Origin: Endozoicomonas elysicola
GTDB taxonomy: Bacteria; Pseudomonadota; Gammaproteobacteria; Pseudomonadales; Endozoicomonadaceae
Direction of reading: 5' to 3'
NCBI RefSeq assembly: GCF_000710775.1
Contig: NZ_JOJP01000001.1
Span: 2,705,547 to 2,769,546 of the forward strand
DNA length: 64,000 nucleotides
Of the stretch, positions 24,092-34,446 are shown piece by piece. How positions within the stretch are numbered: position 1 is the first letter of the stretch; every line of letters starts with the position of its first letter. The notes below the pieces were generated by a model, which was not told where the DNA came from, did no database searches, and was given only the letters and a program-made list of their open reading frames with translations. Position numbers and translations under genes: made by a program.

Positions 24092-24556
24092 TTGCTTGCC
24101 AAGGGTAATCTAGATTTGGTGTACATTACCGGGAAAGTGGTTAAAGGCTATGGGGTTGCTTCTGGTCAGGCCAGTGATTGTCCATTCCCGGGTGGTTCTA
24201 TCCGTCTGCAGAAGCCCTGCTTCCTTGAGAAAGGGCTTGATCTTTCTGACTGCTTTGATGGCACTCTCAATATCTCCATTGCGCCATATTCTTTTCATTT
24301 TATCTCACCTGAACTGACGTTACCCAGGCTTGTCTGGCCGGGGGGATGTGAGACTTTCTCTTTTTCCCGTTGCTTTCTTCAGTTTGGCCATCAGAAGACT
24401 ATCGGCTGGATTTATTACCCTCATCCGGAGACCAAACCGGGTCACTTTCACCGGTCAGATATTATTGAGGTACTGTCTCCCTGGTTAGAGGGTGTTGGTT
24501 ATGGGAGCGAACTGACACTGCTGGTTAAGGGAGATGAAGTGTTGATCGAGGGGTGA
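24092..24556 (+). CDS. Conserved hypothetical protein (about 154 aa)
   Basis: A soluble protein with sections that look conserved: GYGVASGQASDCPFPGGSI, GTLNISIAPYSF, FSFSRCFL and GWIYYPHPETKPGHF. I recall uncharacterised bacterial proteins with a similar pattern, but no function. GKVVKGYG...GTLN is distantly like the CTP-dependent riboflavin kinase layout (DUF120), too weak to call. The start is uncertain: TTG 24092 or a TTG/GTG about 10 codons later. It stands alone before the secretion locus. Confidence 0.6.
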   Translation: MLAKGNLDLVYITGKVVKGYGVASGQASDCPFPGGSIRLQKPCFLEKGLDLSDCFDGTLNISIAPYSFHFISPELTLPRLVWPGGCETFSFSRCFLQFGHQKTIGWIYYPHPETKPGHFHRSDIIEVLSPWLEGVGYGSELTLLVKGDEVLIEG

Positions 24557-24848
24557 TACTTTCACTATTTTCCTGCTTTGTCATAAGTGAATGTATGGGG
24601 AGTCTTCAGAACTCTTTCTACATAATTACTGCTGACCCAGTGAACAACTATAATAAAAGAAGAATATAACGGACTGATTAAGTTGCTGATATATAGTGTC
24701 TTTTTTGTTTTAGAGAGCGGATTGCGATTTAAATATTTATTTTATCTCTAATAGTTATTAAAAATGCGACTTTGGTCTGATTCTCTGGGAAGGAAAAGCG
24801 TGGCGGTGTTGATTAATCTTAACAATTGTCACCAGGAAGTGAATCAGT

Positions 24849-25958
24849 ATGAATGCCAAGAACGGTCTAATAATCAGCGGTTTTCTCTTTTCAACCCTGC
24901 TGTTGATCAGCACATTTGTTGAGGTTGAAGTATTTACCCGTGCGGATGGTGAAGTATCGTCCTTTTCGGCTCCAGCCCATGCCGATTTTTCCGATGAGGG
25001 TGTTATTCAGCATATATATGTCTCCGAAGGAGATTTTGTTGAGCAAGGCGATATTCTGGTTGAGCTCGATAATGAAGAGCAGAAAATCAACCTTGATATT
25101 TTCACTGAGAAACAAGAACGTCTTGGCAAAAAACTGGACATTCTCCATGCACTGCTTGAAGAGCAGCAACTGGACAGACTGGCTGATGGTCAGGAGCTTG
25201 AGAAGCAGGTTCAGCGTTTTGTATTGCTCAGCAATAATTATCACGACAGCCTCAAAAACCTGCAGCAACTGGTGGCTATTGATAGTCAGAAGAATCAGGC
25301 CATTACTGCTCTGGTGGAAAAGAAAGCGGCTGGCTCCATGCAGACCATGGACTCCACACAAAAAGTTCTGCGCTCTCGGAAAGACCTGTTGAAGGTTAAG
25401 AAGGAATTTGAAGAGCGTATTGTTTTTGAAATTGAACGATACGAAGAGCAGCTTCGGGAAGTCAGCAACAGTATTCGTTTGTATGAGCATTACATTGAAC
25501 GTACTTATGTTCGTTCTCCGGTATCCGGTGTAGTTCGGCAGGTTAACTTTTCACAGGAAGGGAAGTTTATCAGCCAGGGTGATACGTTTGCCGAGATTAT
25601 TGAAGATACTCCCCAGCCCTACAAAATCACCCTGAATGTCTCTGCCAGTGATATTGGCATGATCAAGGAAGATACCGATGTAAGACTGCGTCTTGATGCT
25701 TATGACCACACAATCTTTGGTTATCTGGACGGAACGATCAATCGAATCAGCGTTGACCGTCTTGAGGAGTCTGGCGCTGAAATGTTTTATCGGGTTGAAG
25801 TGGTGCCGGAAAGAGGGTTTCTGCAGTACAAGGATCAGAACTACCCTTTGAAATATGGTATGACGCTCTACGGTACCATTGAGCGCGGCAGGATTTCATT
25901 GATCAGCTACCTCATGAGCCCGGTGATTAAACATTTTCATGAGATTGGCCATATCTGA
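24849..25958 (+). CDS. HlyD-family membrane fusion protein of a type I secretion system (369 aa)
   Basis: One N-terminal membrane helix (residues about 7-24) is followed by a lipoyl/barrel half (IYVSEGDFVEQGDILVELDN), a coiled-coil hairpin (about 85-215), the second lipoyl half (YVRSPVSGVVRQVNFSQEGK) and the beta-barrel C-terminus. It spans the periplasm linking the inner-membrane ABC exporter to a TolC-type channel, which is not encoded in the window. AGGAAGTG precedes the ATG. It is the first gene of the secretion locus, 53 bp before its presumed substrate. Confidence 0.9.
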   Translation: MNAKNGLIISGFLFSTLLLISTFVEVEVFTRADGEVSSFSAPAHADFSDEGVIQHIYVSEGDFVEQGDILVELDNEEQKINLDIFTEKQERLGKKLDILHALLEEQQLDRLADGQELEKQVQRFVLLSNNYHDSLKNLQQLVAIDSQKNQAITALVEKKAAGSMQTMDSTQKVLRSRKDLLKVKKEFEERIVFEIERYEEQLREVSNSIRLYEHYIERTYVRSPVSGVVRQVNFSQEGKFISQGDTFAEIIEDTPQPYKITLNVSASDIGMIKEDTDVRLRLDAYDHTIFGYLDGTINRISVDRLEESGAEMFYRVEVVPERGFLQYKDQNYPLKYGMTLYGTIERGRISLISYLMSPVIKHFHEIGHI

Positions 25959-26011
25959 TTCGGGTTGCCCCTGACTCGAATCACTCACAACAATAAGGTG
26001 GAGGGGCAAAA

Positions 26012-29000
26012 ATGAGTGAAACTAATCAGGTCAAATCTTCTGCGTCCGGCAGCGAAAGTGTTGGTGCAGCACTACAGGCAGCGACTGTTCTGGGAGCTTC
26101 TGATGGGCTGATTAGTGAAAATCATGAAGCTGAGACCAAGGCGAGTGAAGAAGCTCTGGCGGAGCTGGAAGAGCAGTGGGAACAAGCGCCTGAAAGTGAT
26201 GATGAAGAAGAAGGAGATCAAGGTGACAAAGCGGCATTAGTCAAAGGTGCCCGACCCAATATTGCCAATACCGCTAATACTGTCTCGCCTTCACCAGAAG
26301 TTTCAGCTCCATCATCAGAAGATGACTCTGAGGGGAGTCGCGACGATTCAGGGAACGTCGGTGCTTTGGATAATCCCTCCGATTCAGAAGCAGCCGAAGA
26401 AGATGCCGAAGACGATGCTGAAGAAGAGACCGACTCTGAAGAGACTGAAGAGGAGTCAGCATCGGATACGGATGAGTCAGCAACAGAGAATATCAGTACA
26501 TTCCAGCCTACCGTTTCTCAATCCACAACCTATCCGTCCAACTATCAGCCAGAAGCTGTTCCTGACGACGTAACGGCCAGTGAAAGTGGATCATTATTGT
26601 TTGACCTGCTGGCTAATGATAATGATGTCGATGTGAATGACAGCGCGCAGAACTTCAGTCTTGATAGTGTCACTATTGTTGACAGTAATGGTGACGCAAC
26701 CAGTGGTCAGGGAAGTGTTGAGGTCGTTGATAATCAGCTGCAATTTGATCCCGGTAATGACTTCCAATCATTGGCGACTGGTCAGGAGCAAGTGGTGACT
26801 GTCCGTTATGTGATGAGTGATGATGAAGGTGCCCAGTCGGTCTCCACGGTCAATATCACCATAACAGGTACCAACGATGCTCCAGAGGCGATAATGGATA
26901 CCGGTCATGTGGCAGATAATGCTTCATTGTCTCTGGACGTTCTGGCTAATGACACCGATGTTGATGGCAATGATGATGTTTCCGTTTTCAGCCTTGATTC
27001 AGTTCAGGTCGTGGATGGCAATAATGATCCGGCTTCAGGGCAGGGGAGTGTCAGTATCAGTGGCAATCAACTGTTGTTTGAGACTGGAACTGACTTTGAT
27101 GACCTGGCTTCCGGTGAAACAGAATCGGTCACCGTTCAGTATGTGATGAGTGATGATGAGGGGGCGATATCTACGTCTACTGTAGAAATTACCGTCAGTG
27201 GAGAAAATGACATCCCTGTTGCGGTAACTGATACTGGCGCAGGCAATGAAAATCAGACCCTGCTGATTGATGTGCTGGCTAACGATACCGACCCCGATCA
27301 CAATGACCAGCCCGCTAATTTCGCTCTGAGCAGTGTCAGTATTGTTGATGTTAACGGTGACCCTGTTGTGGGGCAGGGCATTGTCACTGTTGCTAACAAC
27401 CAGCTTCAATTTAATCCGGGAACGGATTTTGATGACCTGGCTTTGGGGGAGACAGAAACAGTCAGCGTCCATTATATAATGAGTGATGATGAAGGCGCCG
27501 TTTCAGAGTCTGAAGTGACCCTTATCATAACGGGGACGAATGATACTCCTGTTTCAGGTGATACGGTTCTGCTGGGCAGTAGCAGTGAAGACAGCTTGAT
27601 TGAAATCACTGAAGCAACCTTGCTGGCCAATGCCTCTGACGTGGATGGTGATCAACTCAGTGTTCAGAACCTGACTTCTGACCAGGGAGCGGTTCTTGAT
27701 AATGGGAATGGCACCTGGTCGTTTACCCCGAACAGTCACTTCAGTGGTACAGCCAACTTCTTCTTTGATGTCTCTGATGGAATCGCTTCTTCTTCCGCTC
27801 AGGCTTCAGTTGCTCTGACTGCGGTTGCGGATGCTCCTGGTCTTAGCATTAACCCTACCCATAATGATTTGCCCATTGCGGATCACCACTTCGACAGTGG
27901 CTCAGAAGGCTGGACTCAGATGTGGGTGGGAACCGGGCTTTTTGCGACGGGCAATATGCTTGGACGCTTTGAAGGTTCCGGAGGCAATCAACGAACCTCC
28001 AACACTTACGATGTGCCTCAGGGGGTTAATGAGCTGACCCTTAACTTTACTTTTTATGAAATCGATTCCTGGGATGGCGAAGAGTTTCGGGTATTTGTGG
28101 ATGGCCAGCTCTTTCACTCACGGTCATACCAGATCTATAACAATACAGGCGATGTTGCGGGTACTGAAACTCTGACAAATGGTCAGGGGGATGTTATTGG
28201 TCAGGTGGTTCATGATGAAAGCTTTCAGGCGGTGGTGTCCACGAACTGGGTTGATCAGGCGCACCACTACACGCTGACAATTCCTGTTGATCCTAATGCT
28301 GGACAGGTCACCATTGGCTTTGGCTCCACGCTGGATGAAGCAAAAAGCAATGAGTCCTGGGGGATTGATAACCTGAATCTGGCCGTTTCAGGCTCTACCA
28401 GTGACGCTATTGGGTTGGAAGATACGGCTATTACTCTGGATGTTGCCTCAGCCCTGGTAGATACCGATGGCAGTGAATCCCTTACTTTGACTTTCTCTGG
28501 CATACCCACCGGAGCGGTGTTATCTGCCGGTCAGCAGAATCAGGATGGTACCTGGACTTTAACCGCCGCTGAGCTGGACTCTCTGACCATCACACCAGCC
28601 GAGCACTTTAATGGTGAGATGTCATTAACGGTGACAGCGGTTTCTGTGGAAGCAGAGACCGGAGAGACAGCCAGTATTACCGATACCATTACCATTAATG
28701 TTATTCCGTTTAATGACCTTCCGCTGGCATCCAATGGTGTCACAATTGGTTCTGAAAATACGGATTATGTCTTTACGATCAACGATTTCCCTTTTTCTGA
28801 TCCTGCAGATGCAGGTGACGTTATTGAAGCTGTGCAGATAACACAGTTGCCAGGTCATGGGCAGATATTGCTGGATACTAATGGTGATGGCAGTTTCGAA
28901 ACAACGGTTGCTTTGAACACCTCTATCAGCCGGACCGATATCGAGAGTGGTCGTTTGATTCTCCGTCCTGAGACCGGGTTCAGTGGTCAGGTGACTGTGG

Positions 29001-31831
29001 ACTTTCAGGTCAGTGATGGGGAGGGGTGGTCTGACAATTCCGGTACGTTGACTGTCATTACCAAAAGTGGTGATGCTGCTGTTGTACAGCTGGATAGCGG
29101 TGTCGAGCATATTCTGGTTGGAGAGTCTGGAGAGTTAACCGGTACGGCTTCCTCTGGCTCGTCATTAAGTGTTGCCTCTGTGAATGGGCAGCCATTGGCC
29201 GGTACAGGGACATCATCCATTCAAGGTCAGTATGGTGAACTGAAGGTTCACCCTTCCGGAGACTGGAGTTATACACCGGATGGCATATCTGAAGCAGCGC
29301 TGTCAGTGACCTCCAGCCAGCTACAGGATTCTCTGGTTGCTCACTGGCGTTTTGATCAGGCAAGTAATGGCGTAGTCGCCGACAGTGCGACAACCGGAGT
29401 CGGTCAGGAAGCGGCAACACTGACCGGAGGTGCAGCGCTCGAGACGAGAGGGTTTAATGGTTCTGCTGTCTGGCTGGATGGGGTTGATGACCAGGTGCTG
29501 GTTGGGGACTCTACCGATATTAATCTCAACAGTACTACTTTGGACGAGCGCACTCTCAGTCTGGCATTTCAGTTTGATGAAACCAATGATCTTGATGGCC
29601 GGCAGATTCTCTATGAAGAGGGGGCGGGTTCCAACGGTATTGTTGTCTACCTGGAGAATCAGACGCTCTATGCAGGTGCCTATAACCAGAGCACAGGCTG
29701 GTCAGGGGATTATGCGACACAGGATGTCAGCTCGCTATCGGCGGATCAGTGGCATCATGTCGCGCTGGTTCTTGATGGCGCCGGTCAGCAGATGACGGCA
29801 TATCTGGATGGTCAGGCATTTGTCAGTGGTAGTGTTTACGGTGAAGGGCTTTCCGGCCATTCTGGTGATATTTCCATCGGTGGCCCAAGTCTGGATGGTG
29901 GAACACCGTCGACCAATATTTTCCATGATGGTGTTCAGACTGGTGCTTACTTTCAGGGCAGCATTGATGATGTCAGGATATACAATCGAACGTTGAGTGA
30001 TTCAGAGGTTGAAGCCGTTCGGTATGACTTTGACGGGCTGGTTGATCAGTTTGACTATACCGTTACCAATGGGGTGTCTACGACCAGCAGTACACTGGAT
30101 ATCTCTTTATCAAGAGCACCGCAGGCGGTTGATGAAACGCTGCATGTCTCTGAAGACAGCGGTTATACCAGCGGTCAGTTACAAGCTTATGACCCTGATG
30201 GTGGGGATACACTGAGTTATCAGCTTCTCTCAGGTCCTGATAAAGGGTTTGTCACGGTAGACAGTAGTGGGCAGTACAGCTTTGTAACCGGTTCGGACTT
30301 TGAGTCATTGAACAGTGGTGAATCTGAGCAGGTGTCATTTACCTATTCAGTGACGGATCTACAGGGCAATCAGAATATTGGCACGGTTCTGGTGGATGTC
30401 GCTGGTGAGGATGAACTGCCTTTTGGGGAGAATCTGGTGGTCAACCCATCGGCTGCCACTGGTGACTTCTCTGGCTGGACCATCACCGAAAATGGTGGAA
30501 CAGGGTGGGGCGTTACTGGCACCAGCCAGGAAGGGACAAACAGCTTCATTACGTCACATGACTGGGGCCGAAAATATCAACTGATTGATTTGGAAAACCA
30601 GGGGTTTTCAGCAGATTTTCTTGATTCTGCACCAGAAATATCCGCCAGTGAGTGGTATCTGGGAATCGCTAACCCCAGTGATCAGTATTACTTCAAGGTT
30701 GAGCTGCGAGGTGCTGGACAGGAAGTGATCGATAGTTTTGATACAGGTACGTTGACGGCCAGCAACCAGTGGCAGGAAGTCTCCCATGAGTTCAGTGGAT
30801 ACGGTACCGGAGTCCGCTATGTCTACGTAGAACATGGTGGTAAGGACAATGAATACTGGTCAGGCCACTATGGTACAGCCATTGATAATACGCAGATTAT
30901 AGTGAGTGCTCCGGAGGCTTCGGGCAATGGGCAGGGCAGCCTGGGTATTGACAGTAGTTCGTTTCAAATCATGGATGGTGCCATGCTTGGAACGGATCTT
31001 ACTGGCCAGATTGTTGAGAACAATGGGTTTACTTCGCTGGATCAGTGGTTGCTTGAACATGACGGAGGAGCACTTTCAGTTTCATTGAATACAGCCGATG
31101 GAAACAGTTGGTCTGCTGGCGTACGTCTGCTTCACAGTGATGCCAATGGTTCTGCCGGTGTGGAAGTGGCTCAGTTCAGCGGGCAGCTTTCAGCAAACGG
31201 GCAGGCAACTCAGGTTCTGGCGTTTGATGATCTTCCAGCTGGTCATTATCAGCTTGTGCTGGGAAATGACGGTTTTGATGAAAGCAGTGCGGTCAGTGCT
31301 CTGGATTATCCGGGCGTGGTCAGTGGTGAGCATGGCTATGAGGTGGCAGTTGCCGGCCAGGTATCGGTTGCGGCTTTACCGAGGGATCCGGGACAGAATG
31401 CCCTGATTTCCGGGGAAACCTATGGCCAGACTGAAGGAATTCTTACATTGGCCGTTGTTAATAATGAAGCTGAGATGATCGACACCGATAACACCTTGTA
31501 TTACGAGGTGTTTAATAATGATGTCAGGGTTGGGCAGGGAGCGTTCGATTTCAGTAGCGGTATGAGTCCGCAGAACATCTCTATTACGATTAACAACGAG
31601 CCTCTGGAAACGTTAACCCTGGACGAAGTTCAGGTGATATTTCATGAGATGAATGTTTCCGGGGAGGTGGTCAGTAGTCAGACGTTTGGCTTTGATCAGG
31701 CAACCATCCCTAATGGAAGTCCAGTGACAGCCCAGGGGGGCGACGGTTTACAGGGGCTGGAGCTGATAGAACTTGGACTGGACTATTTTGAGCTGGGTTT
31801 CAGTGAGTTGATGGATGATATGCAGGGGTAG
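26012..31831 (+). CDS. Giant multidomain surface/secreted protein, type I secretion substrate (1939 aa)
   Basis: No signal peptide. Residues 35-165 are strongly acidic and disordered. Then come three ~105-aa VCBS/cadherin-like repeats (about 180-510) sharing LLANDxDxD, NQLxFxxGxDF, YxMSDDEGAxS and GxND. Further Ig/cadherin-like modules are at 511-610, 805-1020 and 1365-1460. A LamG/concanavalin-type domain (HWRFDQAS to DVRIYNRTLSDSEVEAV) lies at about 1107-1345. Two jelly-roll, carbohydrate-binding-like segments are at about 625-795 and 1475-1635. I see no RTX nonapeptides. The gene lies between the MFP and the ABC exporter, so it is the likely substrate, probably an adhesin binding glycans. 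Confidence 0.85.
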   Translation: MSETNQVKSSASGSESVGAALQAATVLGASDGLISENHEAETKASEEALAELEEQWEQAPESDDEEEGDQGDKAALVKGARPNIANTANTVSPSPEVSAPSSEDDSEGSRDDSGNVGALDNPSDSEAAEEDAEDDAEEETDSEETEEESASDTDESATENISTFQPTVSQSTTYPSNYQPEAVPDDVTASESGSLLFDLLANDNDVDVNDSAQNFSLDSVTIVDSNGDATSGQGSVEVVDNQLQFDPGNDFQSLATGQEQVVTVRYVMSDDEGAQSVSTVNITITGTNDAPEAIMDTGHVADNASLSLDVLANDTDVDGNDDVSVFSLDSVQVVDGNNDPASGQGSVSISGNQLLFETGTDFDDLASGETESVTVQYVMSDDEGAISTSTVEITVSGENDIPVAVTDTGAGNENQTLLIDVLANDTDPDHNDQPANFALSSVSIVDVNGDPVVGQGIVTVANNQLQFNPGTDFDDLALGETETVSVHYIMSDDEGAVSESEVTLIITGTNDTPVSGDTVLLGSSSEDSLIEITEATLLANASDVDGDQLSVQNLTSDQGAVLDNGNGTWSFTPNSHFSGTANFFFDVSDGIASSSAQASVALTAVADAPGLSINPTHNDLPIADHHFDSGSEGWTQMWVGTGLFATGNMLGRFEGSGGNQRTSNTYDVPQGVNELTLNFTFYEIDSWDGEEFRVFVDGQLFHSRSYQIYNNTGDVAGTETLTNGQGDVIGQVVHDESFQAVVSTNWVDQAHHYTLTIPVDPNAGQVTIGFGSTLDEAKSNESWGIDNLNLAVSGSTSDAIGLEDTAITLDVASALVDTDGSESLTLTFSGIPTGAVLSAGQQNQDGTWTLTAAELDSLTITPAEHFNGEMSLTVTAVSVEAETGETASITDTITINVIPFNDLPLASNGVTIGSENTDYVFTINDFPFSDPADAGDVIEAVQITQLPGHGQILLDTNGDGSFETTVALNTSISRTDIESGRLILRPETGFSGQVTVDFQVSDGEGWSDNSGTLTVITKSGDAAVVQLDSGVEHILVGESGELTGTASSGSSLSVASVNGQPLAGTGTSSIQGQYGELKVHPSGDWSYTPDGISEAALSVTSSQLQDSLVAHWRFDQASNGVVADSATTGVGQEAATLTGGAALETRGFNGSAVWLDGVDDQVLVGDSTDINLNSTTLDERTLSLAFQFDETNDLDGRQILYEEGAGSNGIVVYLENQTLYAGAYNQSTGWSGDYATQDVSSLSADQWHHVALVLDGAGQQMTAYLDGQAFVSGSVYGEGLSGHSGDISIGGPSLDGGTPSTNIFHDGVQTGAYFQGSIDDVRIYNRTLSDSEVEAVRYDFDGLVDQFDYTVTNGVSTTSSTLDISLSRAPQAVDETLHVSEDSGYTSGQLQAYDPDGGDTLSYQLLSGPDKGFVTVDSSGQYSFVTGSDFESLNSGESEQVSFTYSVTDLQGNQNIGTVLVDVAGEDELPFGENLVVNPSAATGDFSGWTITENGGTGWGVTGTSQEGTNSFITSHDWGRKYQLIDLENQGFSADFLDSAPEISASEWYLGIANPSDQYYFKVELRGAGQEVIDSFDTGTLTASNQWQEVSHEFSGYGTGVRYVYVEHGGKDNEYWSGHYGTAIDNTQIIVSAPEASGNGQGSLGIDSSSFQIMDGAMLGTDLTGQIVENNGFTSLDQWLLEHDGGALSVSLNTADGNSWSAGVRLLHSDANGSAGVEVAQFSGQLSANGQATQVLAFDDLPAGHYQLVLGNDGFDESSAVSALDYPGVVSGEHGYEVAVAGQVSVAALPRDPGQNALISGETYGQTEGILTLAVVNNEAEMIDTDNTLYYEVFNNDVRVGQGAFDFSSGMSPQNISITINNEPLETLTLDEVQVIFHEMNVSGEVVSSQTFGFDQATIPNGSPVTAQGGDGLQGLELIELGLDYFELGFSELMDDMQG

Positions 31832-31844
31832 TAGGGTGAGCAGT

Positions 31845-31970
31845 CAGATACCCAAAGGCTTTGGAGCTGCAAATAAGGCGGTATGTGAGTGAAGCTGCGG
31901 GAGCTTAGACAAACTAAGTGATCGGGGCAAGCGCAGCCAGCGCAGTAGCAATTTCAAAGGTGACGGGTTA
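31845..31970. repeat. Structured palindromic repeat, copy A
   Basis: Intergenic sequence with an inner stem CTTAG-ACAAA-CTAAG (31904-31918) followed by GTGATCG and a CGCAGC-rich part. Copy B at 58019-58228 shows the same order on the opposite strand, with the inner stem changed to CATAG/CTATG. Probably a member of a dispersed small-repeat family. Confidence 0.4.
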
Positions 31971-32044
31971 GCCAAGACGTGCGTTGATCATTTACTGGAT
32001 AAGGAGTGACTCCCGGCATTGTTGAAAGGCAATGGACTGTGAAC

Positions 32045-34063
32045 ATGAATAGTGAAGACTGTCTGGTTAATTCAGCCAGTTTGAGCAATGCGCTGGAATA
32101 TCTGAACAAGCATTATACGCTGGACAGCAGACTCGCCTTTATTAATAACAAGTTGCGCAGAACCACCGACCTTAATATTTACAAAACCAAGTCCTATCTG
32201 GAAGAACTCGGCTTTCTCGTTAAAATCTCCTCCGTTGACAATCTCGATCTGGTTGAACTGGATGAAGAGCATTTGCTGTTCTGTTTTGACCACGAGCACG
32301 ACATCATTATTCTTCGTCACAATAGTGATATGAATCGGACACGTTCCAAGCACAGCATGGAACACCCGATACTTGTCATCAGTACCAAAAAGCTGGAACC
32401 CAGGGCTGGTGCTTCGGGTGATGAACACAAAAGCATGGCCTGGTTTTTCCGGCGCCTGACGGATCGTGACGGCATATACCTGGTATTGACTGGCTTAATC
32501 ACGAACCTTCTGGTGTATGTTGTCCCGCTATACAACATGAATGTGTTCGACAAGGTACTGCCCAGCGGCTTTGTGGGGATTTTGTCATCACTGGTTCTGA
32601 TTGCTGTATTTCTGGTACTCATCTGGTTTGTTAACCGGTCAGCACTGTCTTATTTGCTCAGTGACCGGATCTTCCACCTGGAAGTTCAACTGGCGAATGA
32701 GTTTTCACACCGGCTTTGTAACCTGAAGCCATCGGCCATGCCCCAGTCGGCTTCATTCATGACCCAGCTGGTAACCTATGGCAAGTCTCTGAGCCAAATG
32801 CTGGGCACATTGCATTTAATGGCGTTGGTTGATTCGCCATTCATGCTGTTATCTCTGGCGATGATCGCCTACTTTGGAGGGACAATGGTAGCTATTCCGT
32901 TGATCGCCATTATTCTGGTCATCGGAATCAATCTTGTTCTCCAGCCAAAGATTCAAAAATACATTAATGATCGCTATGAGTTTGAAGGACGAAAGCGCAA
33001 GTTTGAATATGAAATAATGCAGTCACTGCCTTTTATTAAACTGGCAGGAATGGAACGTTATTTCACGGAAGTCATCGAGCACAACAGACCAGACCATAAG
33101 TTTTACTTTTCAATCTCTGCTCATATCAATCATATCTCTATGTTGATCCTGTTCCTTTCCCTGATTGCTGTCACCGGGTATGGTGCCTGGCAGGTCTCTG
33201 AGGGAATGATGACCATGGGACAGCTGGTGGCCTGTTCGCTTCTTGCCTCTAAGTCTATCTCCAACGCATCCATCACCAATTTGCTGTTTAATATCAATCG
33301 CATTCGGATTTTGTTTGATAACCTGAATAAGTTTTATGAAATCCCCATTGAGGAACGGGGTGCTTCTTTCTGTCTGACTCGAATTAAGCACCTTGAACTG
33401 AAAGATATTGAGTTTAATTATGCTGATAACCGTTATTTCCAGATAAAGGGTGTAAATATTGACTTTAACCTGCCGGATACACTGTACGTTTATGGTCGTC
33501 CGGGGGCAGGAAAGTCCAGTTTGTTTAATATTCTGGCAGGGCTTGAAGATCCATCCAGCGGTCATTTACTGGTTAATAACCTGAATGTTGAACATTTCGA
33601 TTATCGGGATGTACGCAGCCATATTCATTTCTCTCCTTCATATTACCGGTTTTTTACCGGTACCCTTTATGACAACCTGACCCTTGGACGTACCTCGCTG
33701 ACGGCTGATCAGGTAGCGGATGCCCTGGAAAAGGTCCATCTGTCGGAGAAGATTAACCAGATTGAGGATGGCCTGCACTTCCAAGTTGATAATAACGACA
33801 TCGTTCCCCTGTCATCCGGTGAGCGGAAGCGTTTTATGTTAGCCAGGGTATTTTTGACGGATGCAGATCTTGTTGTTCTTGATGAGCCTTTTGAGTTTCT
33901 GAGTGATGAAGACAGCCTGAACTTTATCCAGTCAGTCCGTGCCTTTTGCAAAGAGACTGAGAAAGGTCTGATTATTCTCAGTAACCGCAAGTCTTTTGCC
34001 AGCTTCTGTAATCATGCTCTGACATTGAATAATGGTCAGTTGTATCCAATGAAGACAAAATAA
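32045..34063 (+). CDS. Type I secretion ABC transporter with degenerate ATPase motifs (672 aa)
   Basis: Peptidase-C39-like N-terminal domain without a clear catalytic cysteine box (residues 1-120), as in LapB/RtxB-type exporters. A six-helix membrane domain follows (about 145-420), then the ATPase. Walker A GRPGAGKSS is near residue 484, the signature is LSSGERKRF and Walker B is LVVLDEPFEFL. Oddly, the Q-loop reads FSPSYYRFF where a glutamine is expected, and the H-loop reads ILSNRKS where TH is usual. ATP turnover may be altered, or it may work with another ATPase. Start ATG 32045 is chosen as it begins the C39-like domain; 32006 would give 685 aa. Confidence 0.85.
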   Translation: MNSEDCLVNSASLSNALEYLNKHYTLDSRLAFINNKLRRTTDLNIYKTKSYLEELGFLVKISSVDNLDLVELDEEHLLFCFDHEHDIIILRHNSDMNRTRSKHSMEHPILVISTKKLEPRAGASGDEHKSMAWFFRRLTDRDGIYLVLTGLITNLLVYVVPLYNMNVFDKVLPSGFVGILSSLVLIAVFLVLIWFVNRSALSYLLSDRIFHLEVQLANEFSHRLCNLKPSAMPQSASFMTQLVTYGKSLSQMLGTLHLMALVDSPFMLLSLAMIAYFGGTMVAIPLIAIILVIGINLVLQPKIQKYINDRYEFEGRKRKFEYEIMQSLPFIKLAGMERYFTEVIEHNRPDHKFYFSISAHINHISMLILFLSLIAVTGYGAWQVSEGMMTMGQLVACSLLASKSISNASITNLLFNINRIRILFDNLNKFYEIPIEERGASFCLTRIKHLELKDIEFNYADNRYFQIKGVNIDFNLPDTLYVYGRPGAGKSSLFNILAGLEDPSSGHLLVNNLNVEHFDYRDVRSHIHFSPSYYRFFTGTLYDNLTLGRTSLTADQVADALEKVHLSEKINQIEDGLHFQVDNNDIVPLSSGERKRFMLARVFLTDADLVVLDEPFEFLSDEDSLNFIQSVRAFCKETEKGLIILSNRKSFASFCNHALTLNNGQLYPMKTK

Positions 34064-34069
34064 TTATTC

Positions 34070-34384
34070 ATGAAGACAAGCCATAAGGTCATTTTGTTTT
34101 TTCTGATAGCGGTGGTTTTTATTAATGCTATCTACTTTGCATTTGGAGGGAAGTCCCGGCTGCCTGTGGAGGTGCTTTATCTGCTGGGAATGAATGTTAT
34201 CTATTTTGTTTTTACGCCAGTCTTCTGGGTTGGTTATTCTTCCTTTGCTGAAAGAGGAAAAAGAACGGCTCTGAAAGTATACACATGGTTAATGGGGGGA
34301 GTCGTACTTGTGGTAACCCTCATTCTGCTGTTTGTTGAAACAGGTTTTGGCGACTGGCTAAAGTATGTTCTTTCAGAATCTTAG
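34070..34384 (+). CDS. Small membrane protein of the secretion locus (104 aa)
   Basis: Three hydrophobic segments (about 6-24, 37-60, 75-97). It starts 6 bp after the exporter gene, so it is translated with it. No family recognised. It may be an accessory subunit of the exporter. Confidence 0.7.
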   Translation: MKTSHKVILFFLIAVVFINAIYFAFGGKSRLPVEVLYLLGMNVIYFVFTPVFWVGYSSFAERGKRTALKVYTWLMGGVVLVVTLILLFVETGFGDWLKYVLSES

Positions 34385-34446
34385 ATGTGATAGTGCCCTT
34401 TTTCATTGCAGTTACACTCGTGATTCATCATTTTTGCAGCAATAAA

